A stretch of DNA of 64,000 nt from Halanaeroarchaeum sp. HSR-CO (GCF_024972755.1 NZ_CP087724.1:2046001-2110000); one strand, 5' to 3'; positions 7,534 through 17,695 are shown, counted from the stretch's first letter. Translations and numbers: made by a program. The notes: generated from the letters alone by a model not told the origin.

Positions 7534-8511
7534 TCACTCCCATCGCGCGCGGACGCCGTGCTCCAGGAGGACCGCCACGTCCTCGAGCGCGACGCTGTCG
7601 CTGACGACGTACGGGATCCACCCCTCGACGAACGAGTTCGGCGCGAGACTGGTCGAGCCGTACTCGCGGTAATAGCCCGGCTCCTCCTGGAGTTCGACCC
7701 AGTACTCCTCCCGGTCCGGGTCGGGTGGATCGCCGACGAACTCGAACAGGGGCGGTTCGGTCGTGAACATGAGATCCTGAGACTCTAGCTGGTTGCCCGC
7801 CGCCAGCACGTCGATATCACGGTGGTCCGGTACCCGGATGTCGTCGTTACCGGACTCGTTCTCGACGACGATCGTCAGTACGAGCCAGCGGGCGTCGTCG
7901 ATACCGGGCCGTATCGCTCGTTCGTCGTAGGCCTCCTGACCGCCATACGATTCGGTGCTCGCCTGGATCTCGTCTTCCAGCGAGGCTCCCATGGTGACGG
8001 TCAGCCCGTCGTAGAACGAAATCGATTCGTCCAGCGCTGCCAGGGGCGGCTCGACCGTGAGTTCCCATTCGTCGAGGATGTCCATGAACTGGTCCAGATC
8101 AGTGACGGCGAATACCACGTCGCCGGTGGACGGCGGGACGATATCGAAGGTCTTTGTCTCCGATCCTCCGGCGGAGATACTCCACTGTGCGTTGGTTCCC
8201 GGGGCCGACGTCCATCCCGGATCGGCCTCCGTATCCCACCAGATTTCGGTGCGTGTCTCGATCGGTTCGCTCCCGGCCTCCATCGTGACGGCTACCGAAT
8301 AGTCGGCACCGTACTCCAGTGCAGTCGTCGATGGCTCGACAACGACGGACGGCCCGTCCGAAGCGTCCCCGTCCGTCTGTGAAGTCGTCTCCCCATCCGC
8401 CCAGGTCGTTGCGGTTTCTGTCGGACTGTCCGTTCGTTCCGCCGAGCTACAGCCGGCCAGGAACGCCAGACCGACGGTTGCACTCGTAGTGATGATCGTT
8501 CTTCGCTTCAT
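7534..8511 (-). CDS. Predicted lipoprotein, unknown function
   Basis: 325 residues from ATG 8511. The N-terminus has an RR pair and a hydrophobic stretch ending in a lipobox: MKRRTIITTSATVGLAFLAG followed by Cys21, consistent with Tat export and lipid attachment at the cell membrane of a haloarchaeon. A Thr/Ser/Asp-rich linker follows (residues 24-55). The mature domain is beta-rich, with a central segment (ARWLVLTIVVENESGNDDIRVPDHRDIDVL) resembling the DUF4352-like immunoglobulin fold of extracellular lipoproteins; that assignment is tentative. Longer in-frame extension to 8679 is rejected because the lipobox needs the 8511 start. Confidence 0.7.
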   Translation of the reverse strand: MKRRTIITTSATVGLAFLAGCSSAERTDSPTETATTWADGETTSQTDGDASDGPSVVVEPSTTALEYGADYSVAVTMEAGSEPIETRTEIWWDTEADPGWTSAPGTNAQWSISAGGSETKTFDIVPPSTGDVVFAVTDLDQFMDILDEWELTVEPPLAALDESISFYDGLTVTMGASLEDEIQASTESYGGQEAYDERAIRPGIDDARWLVLTIVVENESGNDDIRVPDHRDIDVLAAGNQLESQDLMFTTEPPLFEFVGDPPDPDREEYWVELQEEPGYYREYGSTSLAPNSFVEGWIPYVVSDSVALEDVAVLLEHGVRARWE

Positions 8512-8760
8512 ATATGACAGTACCTCAAGATGAATAGTGGAATGAGCGGGTGATTCTCGGAACCGAAGAACCTGCGGTAACCATTCGATAATGAGTGAGA
8601 TCAATGTGGTAGATGGAGACGGTACCCTCGTCGTGGCGGTGACCGACACTGCTGTCGGCACCGTGCACGCCGAATCCACGCACGACGATGTCCTGCCCGC
8701 GTCACACGTTGCAGGTTCCGACGTGCGTATATCCTTCTGTTACAGAGTCACACACAGATA

Positions 8761-9534
8761 ATGGTCGAGGTCAGCGTCATCGGCTGCGGTCACCTGGGAA
8801 GTGCAGTGATAAAGGGACTGGCGAGGGCCGGGTCGCACACGATTACGGCGTGCGACCTGGACGAGGCGGCCCTCGCCGAAGTGGAACCGTACGTGAACCG
8901 GACCACGAAACGCGTCGGCGCGGCTTCGGACGCATCGGTCGTAATTCTCGCCGTCCGCCCCCAGACGGTATCGCCCGTCCTGGAGGCCCTCGACATGGAC
9001 AGAGAGCAGACGTTGCTCTCGTTCGCCGCGGCGGTGCCAACAGACTTCATCGGAGAGCAGGTCGATGCCACCGTCGTCCGCGGAATGCCGAACCTGGCGG
9101 TGGAATACGGCTCGATGGCCACCGCCGTGACCGCGGAAGGAGATGACGACGTACAGACCATCCTCGACGACCTCGGGAAGTACGTCGTGGTCGACGAATC
9201 GCTCATGGACATCTCGACCGCGCTGAACGGGAGTGGTCCGGCGTTCGCGTTCTACCTGATGAAGGTGCTCGCGGAAGCCGGCGTGAAGAGTGGATTCGAG
9301 AAAGCGGACGCCGCACTGCTCGCCGCCCAGACGTTCAAGGGGGCCGCCGAGATAGCGATGGCGTCCGAGAAGAGTCTCGACGAACTCGTCGACGCGGTCA
9401 CGTCGGAGGGTGGGACGACGATCGAAGGGATGGAAGTCCTGTGGAACAGCGACGTCGACGAGGTCCTGGAGCGGACGGTCCAGGCCGCCGAAGAACGCTC
9501 CATGGAGATCACCGATGACTTCGCCGACGACTGA
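8761..9534 (+). CDS. proC: Pyrroline-5-carboxylate reductase
   Basis: 257 residues. It catalyses the last step of proline synthesis (1-pyrroline-5-carboxylate to proline with NAD(P)H). The Rossmann motif [19 protein letters not shown] is at residues 5-23. The C-terminal dimer domain has the family signature [21 protein letters not shown] and TFKGAAEIA...[21 protein letters not shown]-like GTATATCC lies about 33 nt upstream of the ATG. It is the first gene of a proC-proB-proA operon and overlaps proB by 20 nt. Confidence 0.95.
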   Translation: MVEVSVIGCGHLGSAVIKGLARAGSHTITACDLDEAALAEVEPYVNRTTKRVGAASDASVVILAVRPQTVSPVLEALDMDREQTLLSFAAAVPTDFIGEQVDATVVRGMPNLAVEYGSMATAVTAEGDDDVQTILDDLGKYVVVDESLMDISTALNGSGPAFAFYLMKVLAEAGVKSGFEKADAALLAAQTFKGAAEIAMASEKSLDELVDAVTSEGGTTIEGMEVLWNSDVDEVLERTVQAAEERSMEITDDFADD

Positions 9535-10360
9535 GGTCGTCGATCGATCGAGCATCGAGTCGACGCGGCGACTCGCCGCCGACGCCCAGCGAGTGGTGGT
9601 AAAAGCCGGAACGAACTCGCTCACCGACGCGGACTCCAACCTGGACGAGGAGAAACTCGCGAAGCTGGTCGACGACATCGACGACCTCCTCGACCGGGGG
9701 ACGGAGGTACTCCTCGTCTCCTCCGGCGCGATCGGGGCCGGAAAGGGGGACGTCGACGTCCCGAACGAGACGATCGAGAACCTGCAGGCGGCATCGACGG
9801 TCGGACAGAGCCACCTGATGCGCCGGTACACCGAGCAGTTCGAACGCCACGACCGGAAGGTCGCACAGATCCTGCTCACCCAGGAGGACCTGGCGGACCC
9901 CGAGCGGTTCACGAACTTCCACAACACGGTCGAGACGCTCCTGGAGTGGGGTGTCGTCCCCATCATCAACGAGAACGACGCCATCGCCATCGCCGAGATC
10001 AAGATCGGCGACAACGACATGCTCTCCGCGTCGGTCGCGATCGGCGTCGAGGCGGATCTGCTGGTGACCCTCACCGACGTCGGCGGGGTCTACACCACCA
10101 ATCCGAAGACCGATTCGGACGCCGAACGGATCGAGGCCGTCGGGCGGAACTACGACGAGGTCCACCGACTCGTCGAGTCGAGTGCGAACGGCGAGTTCGG
10201 CGGGATCCGAACGAAGGTCGAGGGCGCCCGGGAGGTCACCGAGCACGGGATCCCGGCTGTCATCGCCCGATCGACCGCCGATGACGTCCTCGATCGGATC
10301 GCCGACGGCGAGCCAGTTGGAACCATCTTCGTTCCAGTCGACGGAGACAGCCATGACTGA
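9515..10360 (+). CDS. proB: Glutamate 5-kinase
   Basis: 281 residues, an amino-acid-kinase domain only; the PUA domain found at the C-terminus of many bacterial ProB proteins is absent, as in other short archaeal forms. Recognisable motifs are [12 protein letters not shown] (phosphate loop), [12 protein letters not shown], and the nucleotide-binding [19 protein letters not shown]. It makes gamma-glutamyl phosphate from glutamate and ATP. I place the start at ATG 9515, inside the end of proC; the in-frame upstream extension reads the proC sequence in another frame. Confidence 0.93.
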   Translation: MTSPTTEVVDRSSIESTRRLAADAQRVVVKAGTNSLTDADSNLDEEKLAKLVDDIDDLLDRGTEVLLVSSGAIGAGKGDVDVPNETIENLQAASTVGQSHLMRRYTEQFERHDRKVAQILLTQEDLADPERFTNFHNTVETLLEWGVVPIINENDAIAIAEIKIGDNDMLSASVAIGVEADLLVTLTDVGGVYTTNPKTDSDAERIEAVGRNYDEVHRLVESSANGEFGGIRTKVEGAREVTEHGIPAVIARSTADDVLDRIADGEPVGTIFVPVDGDSHD

Positions 10361-11684
10361 CACCGACACCATCACGAAGGCGAGAACTGCACAGAGGGCC
10401 GCACTCGATCTGGCGCAGACCACCGACGAGGCCCGGCGGAACGCACTCCACGCGATCGCCGACGCGCTCGATGACAACCGGACTCGGATCCTCGAAGCCA
10501 ACGAGAAAGACGTCGAGGAGGCCGAGGCGATGCGCCAGCGTGGCGAGTACAGCCAGGCGCTCGTCGACCGGTTGAAACTGGACGACGAGAAGATCGATAC
10601 CATCGCCGAGATGGTCCGAAGCGTGGCGGCACAGGACGACCCGCTCGGTGAAACCCTCGAGGCCCGCCGACTCGACGACGGGCTCGAACTCTACAGGGTG
10701 AGCGTCCCCATCGGCGTCATCGCCACCGTCTTCGAATCTCGTCCGGACGCACTCGTGCAGATCGCCGCGCTGAGTCTGAAATCCGGTAACGCGGTCATCC
10801 TGAAGGGCGGCAGTGAAGCACTCCACTCCAACCGGGTGCTCTACGACGTCGTGCGCGAAGCGACAGCCGACCTCGTCGATGGCTGGGCACATCTCGTGGA
10901 AGCCCACGAGGCGGTCGACGAGGTCCTCGACATGGACGAGGAGATCGACCTCCTCATGCCCCGGGGAAGCACCGAGTTCGTTCGCCACATCCAGGACAAC
11001 ACCAAGATTCCGGTCCTCGGTCACACCGAAGGAGTCTGTCACGTCTACGTGGACGAGGCGGCGGACGTCGAGATGGCGACCGACATCGCCTACGACGCCA
11101 AGGTGCAGTACCCGGCCGTCTGTAACGCCGCGGAGACCCTCCTGGTGCACGAGGACGTCGCCGCGGAGTTCCTCCCGGCCATCGCCGACCGCTACGAGGA
11201 CGCCGGCGTCGAGATCCGGGGTGACGAGCGGACGCGGTCGACTGTGGACGCCATCGAGGCCACGGAGACGGACTGGGAGACGGAGTACGGGGACCTTATC
11301 ATCTCCATCAGAGTCGTCGACTCGCTGACGGAGGCGATGGACCACGTGAACACGTTCGGCTCGAAGCACACCGAATCCATCGTCACCGAGGACGCCGACC
11401 ACGCGGACGTCTTCATGCGAGGGGTCGACGCCGCGAGCGTATTCCACAACGCCTCGACCAGATTCGCCGACGGGTTCCGGTACGGTCTCGGCGCTGAGGT
11501 CGGGATCAGTACCGGGAAGATCCACGCCCGCGGACCGGTCGGCCTCGACGGACTCACGACCTACAAGTACTACCTCGAGGGAGACGGACAGCGGGTCGCG
11601 ACCTACTCGGGCGCCGACGCGGCCCCGTTCAGTCACGAACCGTTCGACGGCGACTGGAACCACGGTCGACTGGCCGACGAGTAG
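10353..11684 (+). CDS. proA: Glutamate-5-semialdehyde dehydrogenase (gamma-glutamyl phosphate reductase)
   Basis: 443 residues. It reduces gamma-glutamyl phosphate with NADPH. The aldehyde-dehydrogenase fold shows the nucleotide-binding stretch [33 protein letters not shown], and the catalytic cysteine at about residue 257 in [13 protein letters not shown]. The terminal motif [15 protein letters not shown] is here [36 protein letters not shown]. The ATG overlaps the proB stop by eight bases, consistent with translational coupling in the operon. Confidence 0.95.
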   Translation: MTDTDTITKARTAQRAALDLAQTTDEARRNALHAIADALDDNRTRILEANEKDVEEAEAMRQRGEYSQALVDRLKLDDEKIDTIAEMVRSVAAQDDPLGETLEARRLDDGLELYRVSVPIGVIATVFESRPDALVQIAALSLKSGNAVILKGGSEALHSNRVLYDVVREATADLVDGWAHLVEAHEAVDEVLDMDEEIDLLMPRGSTEFVRHIQDNTKIPVLGHTEGVCHVYVDEAADVEMATDIAYDAKVQYPAVCNAAETLLVHEDVAAEFLPAIADRYEDAGVEIRGDERTRSTVDAIEATETDWETEYGDLIISIRVVDSLTEAMDHVNTFGSKHTESIVTEDADHADVFMRGVDAASVFHNASTRFADGFRYGLGAEVGISTGKIHARGPVGLDGLTTYKYYLEGDGQRVATYSGADAAPFSHEPFDGDWNHGRLADE

Positions 11685-12039
11685 AGACGATGGCCCGGTG
11701 CGGGTCGCTTCGTGCCCGGTGGCACAGCAGGCCCCGATTCGACACGATGAGCCATTCGTAGACCGAATCGCGAGCACGGAACAGGTGTCCGGTCGATCCT
11801 GAGAACACAACGAACGGCGTGATGTGGAAGTCCAACTGGACGGACTGTCCCGCTTTTGCTTCTCTGAGGCACGAGTGATGCTGTCGAGTAGCCGTTACCC
11901 TGCGTCGGTACCTGCATGTCGAACTGGTACACACCTCGTCGACATATCCCGACTTCGTGACAACATGTTTTCATGTTGGGCTCGGGCGTACGTCTACATC
12001 CCACAGGCGGGGAGTCCCTCGCTGGGGGAGCATTCAACG
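11685..12039. other. Intergenic region after proA with a solitary hairpin-B relative and a perfect inverted repeat
   Basis: No gene is supported here. At 11819-11853 lies a sequence resembling hairpin B of the tRNA tails: GTGATG, then GGAAGTCCA, then GGACGGACT, in the same order as locus 1. GGAAGTCC still pairs with GGACTGTCC with one bulged G. At 11961-11978 CAACATG-TTTT-CATGTTG is a perfect 7-bp hairpin with a TTTT loop, about 60 bp before the Tat-protein start; it could be an operator or an RNA hairpin. Confidence 0.6.
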
Positions 12040-13266
12040 ATGACAGAGCAAGGCGAAGACGCGGATAGTGGAATCGACCGTCGGTCGGTACTGAAAACGG
12101 CAGCACTCGTCTCCGGAATGGGGCTCATCGGCGTGCCCACTGTCGGTGCGACTGGCGGAGCGCCGTGTTTCAAAGACTTCTCGTGCGATGAAGACGCCAC
12201 CTACGTCAAGTTCGAGTTCGTCGAGGAGGACGGAGACTGCTATTTCGAAGAGGAGACGGATACCGGCCTCATCGAGATCACGAACTGGGAGAGCAAAGAG
12301 GGCGAAGACTGCGAACCGATATCCGTCGAATGGGAGACGGCGGATCCCTACTTCGTGTCCAAGGTGATGGCCTTCGGCGGGATGGACTGCGATGAAGTCG
12401 TCGATCCAGGCTATTCGTACGACGCGGAGGGCGGTCTGGAAAACGGCGGTGGCAACACCGCAGCTATCAGCAATCTGCAGTTCTGTGTGAAAGAACCACA
12501 GGACATTCTCGGCACGATCAACCTGTCCTACGAGGACTTGCCCAAGTCCGATTCGGACTGGGACGTCAACGACTGGGTCGTCGACCTGCTGGGCGAGTAC
12601 GAGGCGGTCGGGTTCGACGAGAACGACGATCCGCTCGTCACGGAGTTCACGTTCGATATCGTTCCGCAGGCGCGTGGCGCTGGCGACGACCACGAGTGGC
12701 ACATGCTGTTCCCGGGCGACGTCCTGTGTAGGGATGGTTCGTACGAACTCGTCGTGAAAGACGAGGGCGGCAGTACAATCGAAGGGAAGAGTGCCTCGGG
12801 ATCCTTCTCCGGAGGGTCGGATCTCGACGTCACCGTGTTCCCGAACACCGAGGAGGTGTTCGCCGACCTGGAGAACGCCGAAGTCCCCGGTCAATTCGAT
12901 GGCTGTACGAAACCGAACGAGTGGGCGACGCTCACGGTCGACTTCGACGAGCCGTGTGCCATCGAGATTCCCGACGAAGTTAGCGAACTCGGCTTCCACG
13001 GTGACGGCCTGTTCTTCGACCCCTGGTTGGAGAACCTCGCGAAGCCCGTGGAGGTCCACAAGGGCGACATCCGACTCGTGGTCGTGCCCGACGACTGGTA
13101 CTGGCCACTCGGCGCCGTGAAGATCTGGGACGCGTACGATGGCGTTTCGGAAGGCGGTGACGGTTATCCGAGTTACGACGAGTCCGACTGGTATCTCGTG
13201 GAGAACATCGTCGACGAGAACCTCGTCGCGACCTGCGACTTCGACCCCGAGGATCTCGGAGCGTAG
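12040..13266 (+). CDS. Tat-exported protein of unknown function
   Basis: 408 residues from ATG 12040. The N-terminus has a twin-arginine signal: DRRSVLKTAALVSGMGLIGVPTVGATGG. There is no lipobox, so it is probably a soluble or surface-associated folded protein. The mature part is very acidic and beta-rich, with several cysteines (CFKDFSCDE, GDCYFEE, DCDEVVD, EDCEP) that could form disulfides after export. The repeated FVSKVMAFGGMDCDEV..YSYD...NTAAISNLQFCVKE block resembles secreted haloarchaeal hypothetical proteins with this layout; no enzymatic motif is evident. A T6 run after the stop (13296-13301) may terminate transcription. Confidence 0.7.
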   Translation: MTEQGEDADSGIDRRSVLKTAALVSGMGLIGVPTVGATGGAPCFKDFSCDEDATYVKFEFVEEDGDCYFEEETDTGLIEITNWESKEGEDCEPISVEWETADPYFVSKVMAFGGMDCDEVVDPGYSYDAEGGLENGGGNTAAISNLQFCVKEPQDILGTINLSYEDLPKSDSDWDVNDWVVDLLGEYEAVGFDENDDPLVTEFTFDIVPQARGAGDDHEWHMLFPGDVLCRDGSYELVVKDEGGSTIEGKSASGSFSGGSDLDVTVFPNTEEVFADLENAEVPGQFDGCTKPNEWATLTVDFDEPCAIEIPDEVSELGFHGDGLFFDPWLENLAKPVEVHKGDIRLVVVPDDWYWPLGAVKIWDAYDGVSEGGDGYPSYDESDWYLVENIVDENLVATCDFDPEDLGA

Positions 13267-13295
13267 ACGAACCGGCGTCCCGATCGGCGAGCTTC

Positions 13296-13301
13296 TTTTT
13301 T
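13296..13301 (+). terminator. Oligo-T terminator after the Tat-exported protein gene
   Basis: Six consecutive T residues 30 nt after the stop codon, flanked by an AACCGG/CCGGTT inverted repeat. T-runs are the usual archaeal intrinsic termination signal. Confidence 0.5.
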
Positions 13302-13426
13302 CCGGTTGGTGTGACGAGTAGGACACGCGATGCGGCCAGATTTGTTGTCGATTGAAGCCCACCGGGACAGCCTCCGACCACCCACCACCGGAGTTCCTAT
13401 CAACCAGCGCCCACTCACTCGACACG

Positions 13427-14236
13427 ATGAGGAGGACCGCAGACCGGGTCGCGACCGCTGAACGAGCCGCACGGGCGGGCGCGAGCGTCGCGAACGAGTT
13501 CTTCCGCACGGGCATCGACGTGGAGACGAAGGCGGGAAAGACCGACGTCGTCACCCAGGCCGACCGAGATGCACAGGACCGCGTCATCGATGTCATCCGC
13601 GAGATGTTCCCCGGCGAACCGGTCGTCGGCGAAGAGGGCGACGAACTGAAATCCGTCCCCGAGTCGGGGCCGGCCTGGATCGTCGACCCGATAGACGGCA
13701 CGGCGAACTACGTGCGCGGGATCCAGACGTGGGGAACGTCCGTCGCCACAGTGCTGGACGGGGAGACCATCGCCGCCGCGAACGTTTTCCCGGCGCTCGA
13801 TGACGTCTACGTCGCCGACGAGCGCGAAACGCGACTCAACGATGATCCGGTTCGAGTGAGTACGCGGCGTGACCCGGAGACGTTCACGGTCGTCCCGACG
13901 ACGTGGTGGCCGAGAGACCGGCGGGCCGAATACGGCGCTGCCTTCAGAGGAATCGTCGAGACGTTCGGGGACGCCCGTCGGTATGGTTGCTCACAGGCGA
14001 GTCTCTCGATGGTCGCGAGCGGACAGGTGGAGGGCGTCATCTCGAACCAGCGGACGAATCCCTGGGACACCGTCGCCGGCGTCCACATGATCCGGCTGGC
14101 CGGTGGGCGGGTCACGAACCTCGAGGGAGAGCGCTGGCGGCCGACCGACAGCGGTCTCGTCGCCTCGAACGACCGTGCTCACGAGACGGTGCTGGCTGCC
14201 GCCCGCGAGGTGGCCCAGCGTTCGACCGGCGACTGA
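13427..14236 (+). CDS. Inositol monophosphatase-family phosphatase
   Basis: 269 residues. The metal-dependent phosphatase motifs are all present: GEEGDE (Glu ligand, near residue 68), DPIDGTANYVRG (the WVDPLDGTxNF motif, near 88) and PWDTVAGVHMIRLAGG (the WDxAAG motif, near 215). Archaeal members can be IMPases, fructose-1,6-bisphosphatases or NADP phosphatases; the sequence does not separate these. The ATG at 13427 is preferred over the in-frame 13352 start because the upstream part lacks coding bias. It is followed 42 bp later by the Lrp-type regulator. Confidence 0.85.
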   Translation: MRRTADRVATAERAARAGASVANEFFRTGIDVETKAGKTDVVTQADRDAQDRVIDVIREMFPGEPVVGEEGDELKSVPESGPAWIVDPIDGTANYVRGIQTWGTSVATVLDGETIAAANVFPALDDVYVADERETRLNDDPVRVSTRRDPETFTVVPTTWWPRDRRAEYGAAFRGIVETFGDARRYGCSQASLSMVASGQVEGVISNQRTNPWDTVAGVHMIRLAGGRVTNLEGERWRPTDSGLVASNDRAHETVLAAAREVAQRSTGD

Positions 14237-14278
14237 GCCGACACAACAGTATTGGTCCCGGGGGACGGTGGTCGGGGT

Positions 14279-14728
14279 ATGAGCCTCGATGACACCGACC
14301 GTGCCATCCTCCGGGAGCTCCAGCGGAACGCCAGGACGCCGTACAGCGAAATCGCCCGACGCATCGACATGTCCAGTGCCACCGTCCACGACCGGGTGAA
14401 GCGGCTGGAAGAGGAAGGCGTGATCCGCGGCTATCACGCGGACGTCGATCCGGCGGCGGTCGGCCTCGACGTCGAGGCGGTCGTCGGCTTCCGCATCGAA
14501 CAGGGTCGATCCGCCGAGACGCTCGCCCGACTCGAGGAACTCGAGGAGGTCCAGGAGATCCTGTTGACCACCGGCGAGTGGGACGCGCTGGTCCAACTCG
14601 TCACGCCGGACACGGAGGGACTCCGCGAACTGATGTTCGACAGGGTACCGAATATCGACGGTATCGTGCGGTCGCAGACGATGGTCGTCCTCGGCCACGA
14701 ATACGACGCCACGGAACTACCGCTGTGA
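14279..14728 (+). CDS. Lrp/AsnC family transcriptional regulator
   Basis: 149 residues. The N-terminal winged-helix domain (residues 3-62) has the family pattern LDDTDRAILRELQRNARTPYSEIARRIDMSSATVHDRVKRLEEEGVIRGYHADVDP. The RAM ligand domain follows (VEAVVGFRIE..., ILLTTGEWDALVQLVTPDTEGLRELMFDRV). These proteins form octamers and sense amino acids. A GTCCC-GG-GGGAC palindrome lies 17 nt before the start and could be an autoregulatory site, but it is short and GC-rich. Confidence 0.9.
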   Translation: MSLDDTDRAILRELQRNARTPYSEIARRIDMSSATVHDRVKRLEEEGVIRGYHADVDPAAVGLDVEAVVGFRIEQGRSAETLARLEELEEVQEILLTTGEWDALVQLVTPDTEGLRELMFDRVPNIDGIVRSQTMVVLGHEYDATELPL

Positions 14729-14810
14729 ACGGACGGCGCCCACCCCGCGGTGCTATCGTTGGAAACCGGTACCCTCAAATCGCCGGTCCGATGCAAACAA
14801 CACGAAGATA

Positions 14811-15935
14811 ATGTTCCCCGAAACGTCAACGGAGCGAGCCTGGACCGCGGCGGTGGTCGTCATCGTCGTCGGCCTCGTCGGCGGGTCGCTCCTGTTCCCG
14901 GACCTCGTCTACGGCAGCTTCATCTGGCAGTACTTCTGGGGACCGGTCTACGCCGACGCCTTCAACGCCGCCTGTGCGGCCTGGAACGGTGGTTCGCCAC
15001 AGCTGTACGCCTCGAGTTCGGCCTGCGAGGCAGCCGGCGGTCCGACCGCCTATCCCGGATACACGCTCGTCTCCGAGGTGGGCTACGCCCTCACCCTCAT
15101 CTTCTCGCTCGTCGGCGTCGTCTTCCTCCTCCGCCGCCTGGAACTCGGTGAGAAGATCTCGTTCATCTACCCGCTCATCCCGTTCATGCTGTTCGGTGGC
15201 GCACTCCGGGTCGTCGAGGACGCGATGGACGCCGTCCCCGAGGGGGTCGAGCCAGCCATCCAATACCCGTGGAACACGCTCCTCATCAGTCCGCTCATCT
15301 ACTTTACCGTCTTCTTCATCACGGTCGGCGCCCTCCTCCTGAGCGTCTGGGCCCATCGACGGGGCCTGACGGAAACGCTCGAGTGGCCGCTGGCTGGGCT
15401 CGGCACGGCGTTGCTGGTCGGGTCGCTCGGCTACCTCGTCTTCCTGTCCGTGAGTACCACCTACGTGTACTTCCACCCGATATTCACCGTCCTCACGATG
15501 GGCGGGGCCTTCGCCATCGCCATCGGGTTGTGGATACCGATCCGGCGGAGGCTCCCGTGGATGGCGTCCGGAACGCCGCTACTCGGTGGCGTCATCCTGT
15601 GGGCCCACTCCGTCGACGGCGTCTCCAACGTCCTCGCTCTCGATTGGGGACAGGAGCTCGGACTACCCAACGACCTGGTTCCCAAGCATCCGGTCAATCG
15701 GGGGATCATCGATATCGCCGAATCCGTCCTCCCGGAATCGGTAGCGTCCGTCATCGGCACGGCCTGGCCGTTCCTGCTGGTGAAAATCGTCGCCGCACTG
15801 GTCGTCATCGCGCTCTTCGACGAGGAGATGTTCGAGGAGGACCCACGGTTCACCGTGCTGTTGCTCATCGCGGTCATCGCCGTCGGCCTCGGCCCCGGAA
15901 CCCGCGACATGCTCCGGGCGACGTTCGGAATCTAG
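14811..15935 (+). CDS. DUF63 family integral membrane protein
   Basis: 374 residues with eight or nine predicted membrane helices. The motif FMLFGGALRVVEDAMDAV (near residue 126) and the region SVDGVSNVLALDWG are typical of the archaeal DUF63 family. The first extracytoplasmic loop carries two cysteines (NAACAAW, SSACEAAGG). Function unknown. Its stop overlaps the convergent YcaO gene by four bases. Confidence 0.85.
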   Translation: MFPETSTERAWTAAVVVIVVGLVGGSLLFPDLVYGSFIWQYFWGPVYADAFNAACAAWNGGSPQLYASSSACEAAGGPTAYPGYTLVSEVGYALTLIFSLVGVVFLLRRLELGEKISFIYPLIPFMLFGGALRVVEDAMDAVPEGVEPAIQYPWNTLLISPLIYFTVFFITVGALLLSVWAHRRGLTETLEWPLAGLGTALLVGSLGYLVFLSVSTTYVYFHPIFTVLTMGGAFAIAIGLWIPIRRRLPWMASGTPLLGGVILWAHSVDGVSNVLALDWGQELGLPNDLVPKHPVNRGIIDIAESVLPESVASVIGTAWPFLLVKIVAALVVIALFDEEMFEEDPRFTVLLLIAVIAVGLGPGTRDMLRATFGI

Positions 15936-17638
15936 GGGTACGGGTGGAACGGACGGTCGAGTCTCGGTTCGTACCCGAGTTCTCGCGGAACCGTCCTGGC
16001 CCGCTCCCCGAAGAAGGGCGTCGAGACGAACAGCGGCTGTGAGCCCGGGACCAGAACGCGGACGGCGTCGAAGCCGATCTCCGCTACGTCACGCGGCGTA
16101 AGCGTCGCCACGTAGGTGTCCAGATCGACCGCTGCGATACGGTCGAGGAGGGCGTCGAGTTCGGCCTCGCCGGACAGCGACTCCTCGCTCCCGACCGAGG
16201 CGATATCGAGGGTTCCGGTGACGTCGGTGAACGACCTGACCTCCCGGGGGAAGTCCGCATACCGGCCGATAGCCCCCTCGGCGTCGGTTGCCTGGTCCCG
16301 CCCCATGTTTCGCAGTTCCATCCAGTTCTGGAGGGCCTCCGCGAGCGCCGCGCTGGCGGCCGTCGCGCCGTCCAGATTCGCCGCCGACCCGACCGCGAAC
16401 GACGGCCAGTCTTCGCGTTGCACGACGACGGTGACGACGGGAACGTCCACGTCCTGGGTCATCAACAGCGAGGTGACCGACAGGTCTTCGGCACGCGCTC
16501 GCCGTTCGAGTGTCGCGAATCGCTCGTCGTCGACGGTGAGTCCGAGCGGTTCGAACGTCGAGTACCATCCGAGCATCGTCGCGTCGCGTTCGACGGTCTC
16601 GTACAGCCCCGAGAGGACCGCGTCGGTCCAGTCGTTGCCGAGGCCCAGTCCCGTCGTGATGGCGGTGGTGTACACCTCCTCCGGCGGCGGGAAGTGAACG
16701 AACTCCGCCGGTAACAGGACGGACTCGTCCGCGACGAGGTCGATCCCGTCGACCCAGGGCAGTTCGTCGGCCGGGGCGGGGTCAGTCGCGTCGTCGGGGC
16801 GAACGAACCGCTCTGGCGAGACGCCGTCGACGTCCGCGAGGGCCCCCGTCACGAAGTCAGATTCCCGATAGACCGCCGCGCTGTACCGTTCGAGTGCCTC
16901 GCCGAGTGCCTTCATGAAGGCCCGATTCCACTCCGAATCGACGCCAGCGGCGCGGTCCGGTGCCGAAGCGTCCGAGAATCGCGTGGTATCGGCGAGGGTG
17001 GCGAGGTAGTACGGGGCGGGGAACGAATCGTGTTCCCCGATCCGAGAGACGATGCCGATCCGGTCGTCGATCGCTCGCTCCGCACGGGTGGCCGATTCCT
17101 CGAGCGACCGCGAGAGGACCGAGCGGTCGATGGCCGGTTCCTCGTCCGGGGCACACCGACAGTGCGGGACGGGCAGGAGTTCGCGGCGGGCGTACGGGAC
17201 CTCGATGACCGTTCCGGCGACGTCCGCTCCCGACATCGCCTGGACGGCGAGTTGCCCCGCGTACGCGCCGGCGACCCGGACACCGCTCCGGTCGGCCGTG
17301 GGATTCCCGGTCGGGTCGACACCGCCGGAGTGCACCCGGTGGTGGAGACACTCGAAACAACCGCCGGTGGGGTCGAACGCCGACACGGTCGCGTCGACGT
17401 CGGCCACGGGGACGCCGCCGATACCACCGATCTCGACGCCGATCCATGGAATCGCCGACTCGAGAGCGAGGTCGTTCGCCCGTCGGAACCCCTCACTGCC
17501 CGCGAGTCCGACGACCACGGCCAGTTCGACCGAGGAGACGACGTCCACACCCCCGGTGAGGACATCAACATCGACGTCCGCGAGGCTGGCCTCGACCACG
17601 TCGACCGCCGGCCCATCGCCAACGAGACCGACCGTCAC
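15932..17638 (-). CDS. YcaO-domain protein with N-terminal E1-like partner domain (azoline-type cyclodehydratase family)
   Basis: 568 residues. The first 180 residues look like the E1/ThiF-like partner domain of azoline cyclodehydratases: a Rossmann-like start (VTVGLVGDGPAVDVVEASLAD) and cysteines CFECLHHRVH and HCRC that could bind zinc. The C-terminal YcaO domain carries the ATP-site motifs SEWNRAFMKALGEALERYSA and DAVLSGLYETVERDATMLGWY plus ALAEALQNW. The protein ends in P-x-P-x-P-like HPYP, a feature of peptide cyclodehydratases. I choose GTG 17638 because GGAGG stands seven bases before it and the Rossmann strand begins there; a GTG at 17680 is the alternative. Bacterial relatives make azole/azoline peptides; no precursor peptide is evident here. 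Confidence 0.75.
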   Translation of the reverse strand: MTVGLVGDGPAVDVVEASLADVDVDVLTGGVDVVSSVELAVVVGLAGSEGFRRANDLALESAIPWIGVEIGGIGGVPVADVDATVSAFDPTGGCFECLHHRVHSGGVDPTGNPTADRSGVRVAGAYAGQLAVQAMSGADVAGTVIEVPYARRELLPVPHCRCAPDEEPAIDRSVLSRSLEESATRAERAIDDRIGIVSRIGEHDSFPAPYYLATLADTTRFSDASAPDRAAGVDSEWNRAFMKALGEALERYSAAVYRESDFVTGALADVDGVSPERFVRPDDATDPAPADELPWVDGIDLVADESVLLPAEFVHFPPPEEVYTTAITTGLGLGNDWTDAVLSGLYETVERDATMLGWYSTFEPLGLTVDDERFATLERRARAEDLSVTSLLMTQDVDVPVVTVVVQREDWPSFAVGSAANLDGATAASAALAEALQNWMELRNMGRDQATDAEGAIGRYADFPREVRSFTDVTGTLDIASVGSEESLSGEAELDALLDRIAAVDLDTYVATLTPRDVAEIGFDAVRVLVPGSQPLFVSTPFFGERARTVPRELGYEPRLDRPFHPYP

Positions 17639-17695
17639 GGCCTGGCCTCCAGATAGGTTCGCATAGCCGGAATAGTGCACAGGGAAAGGTTAAGT

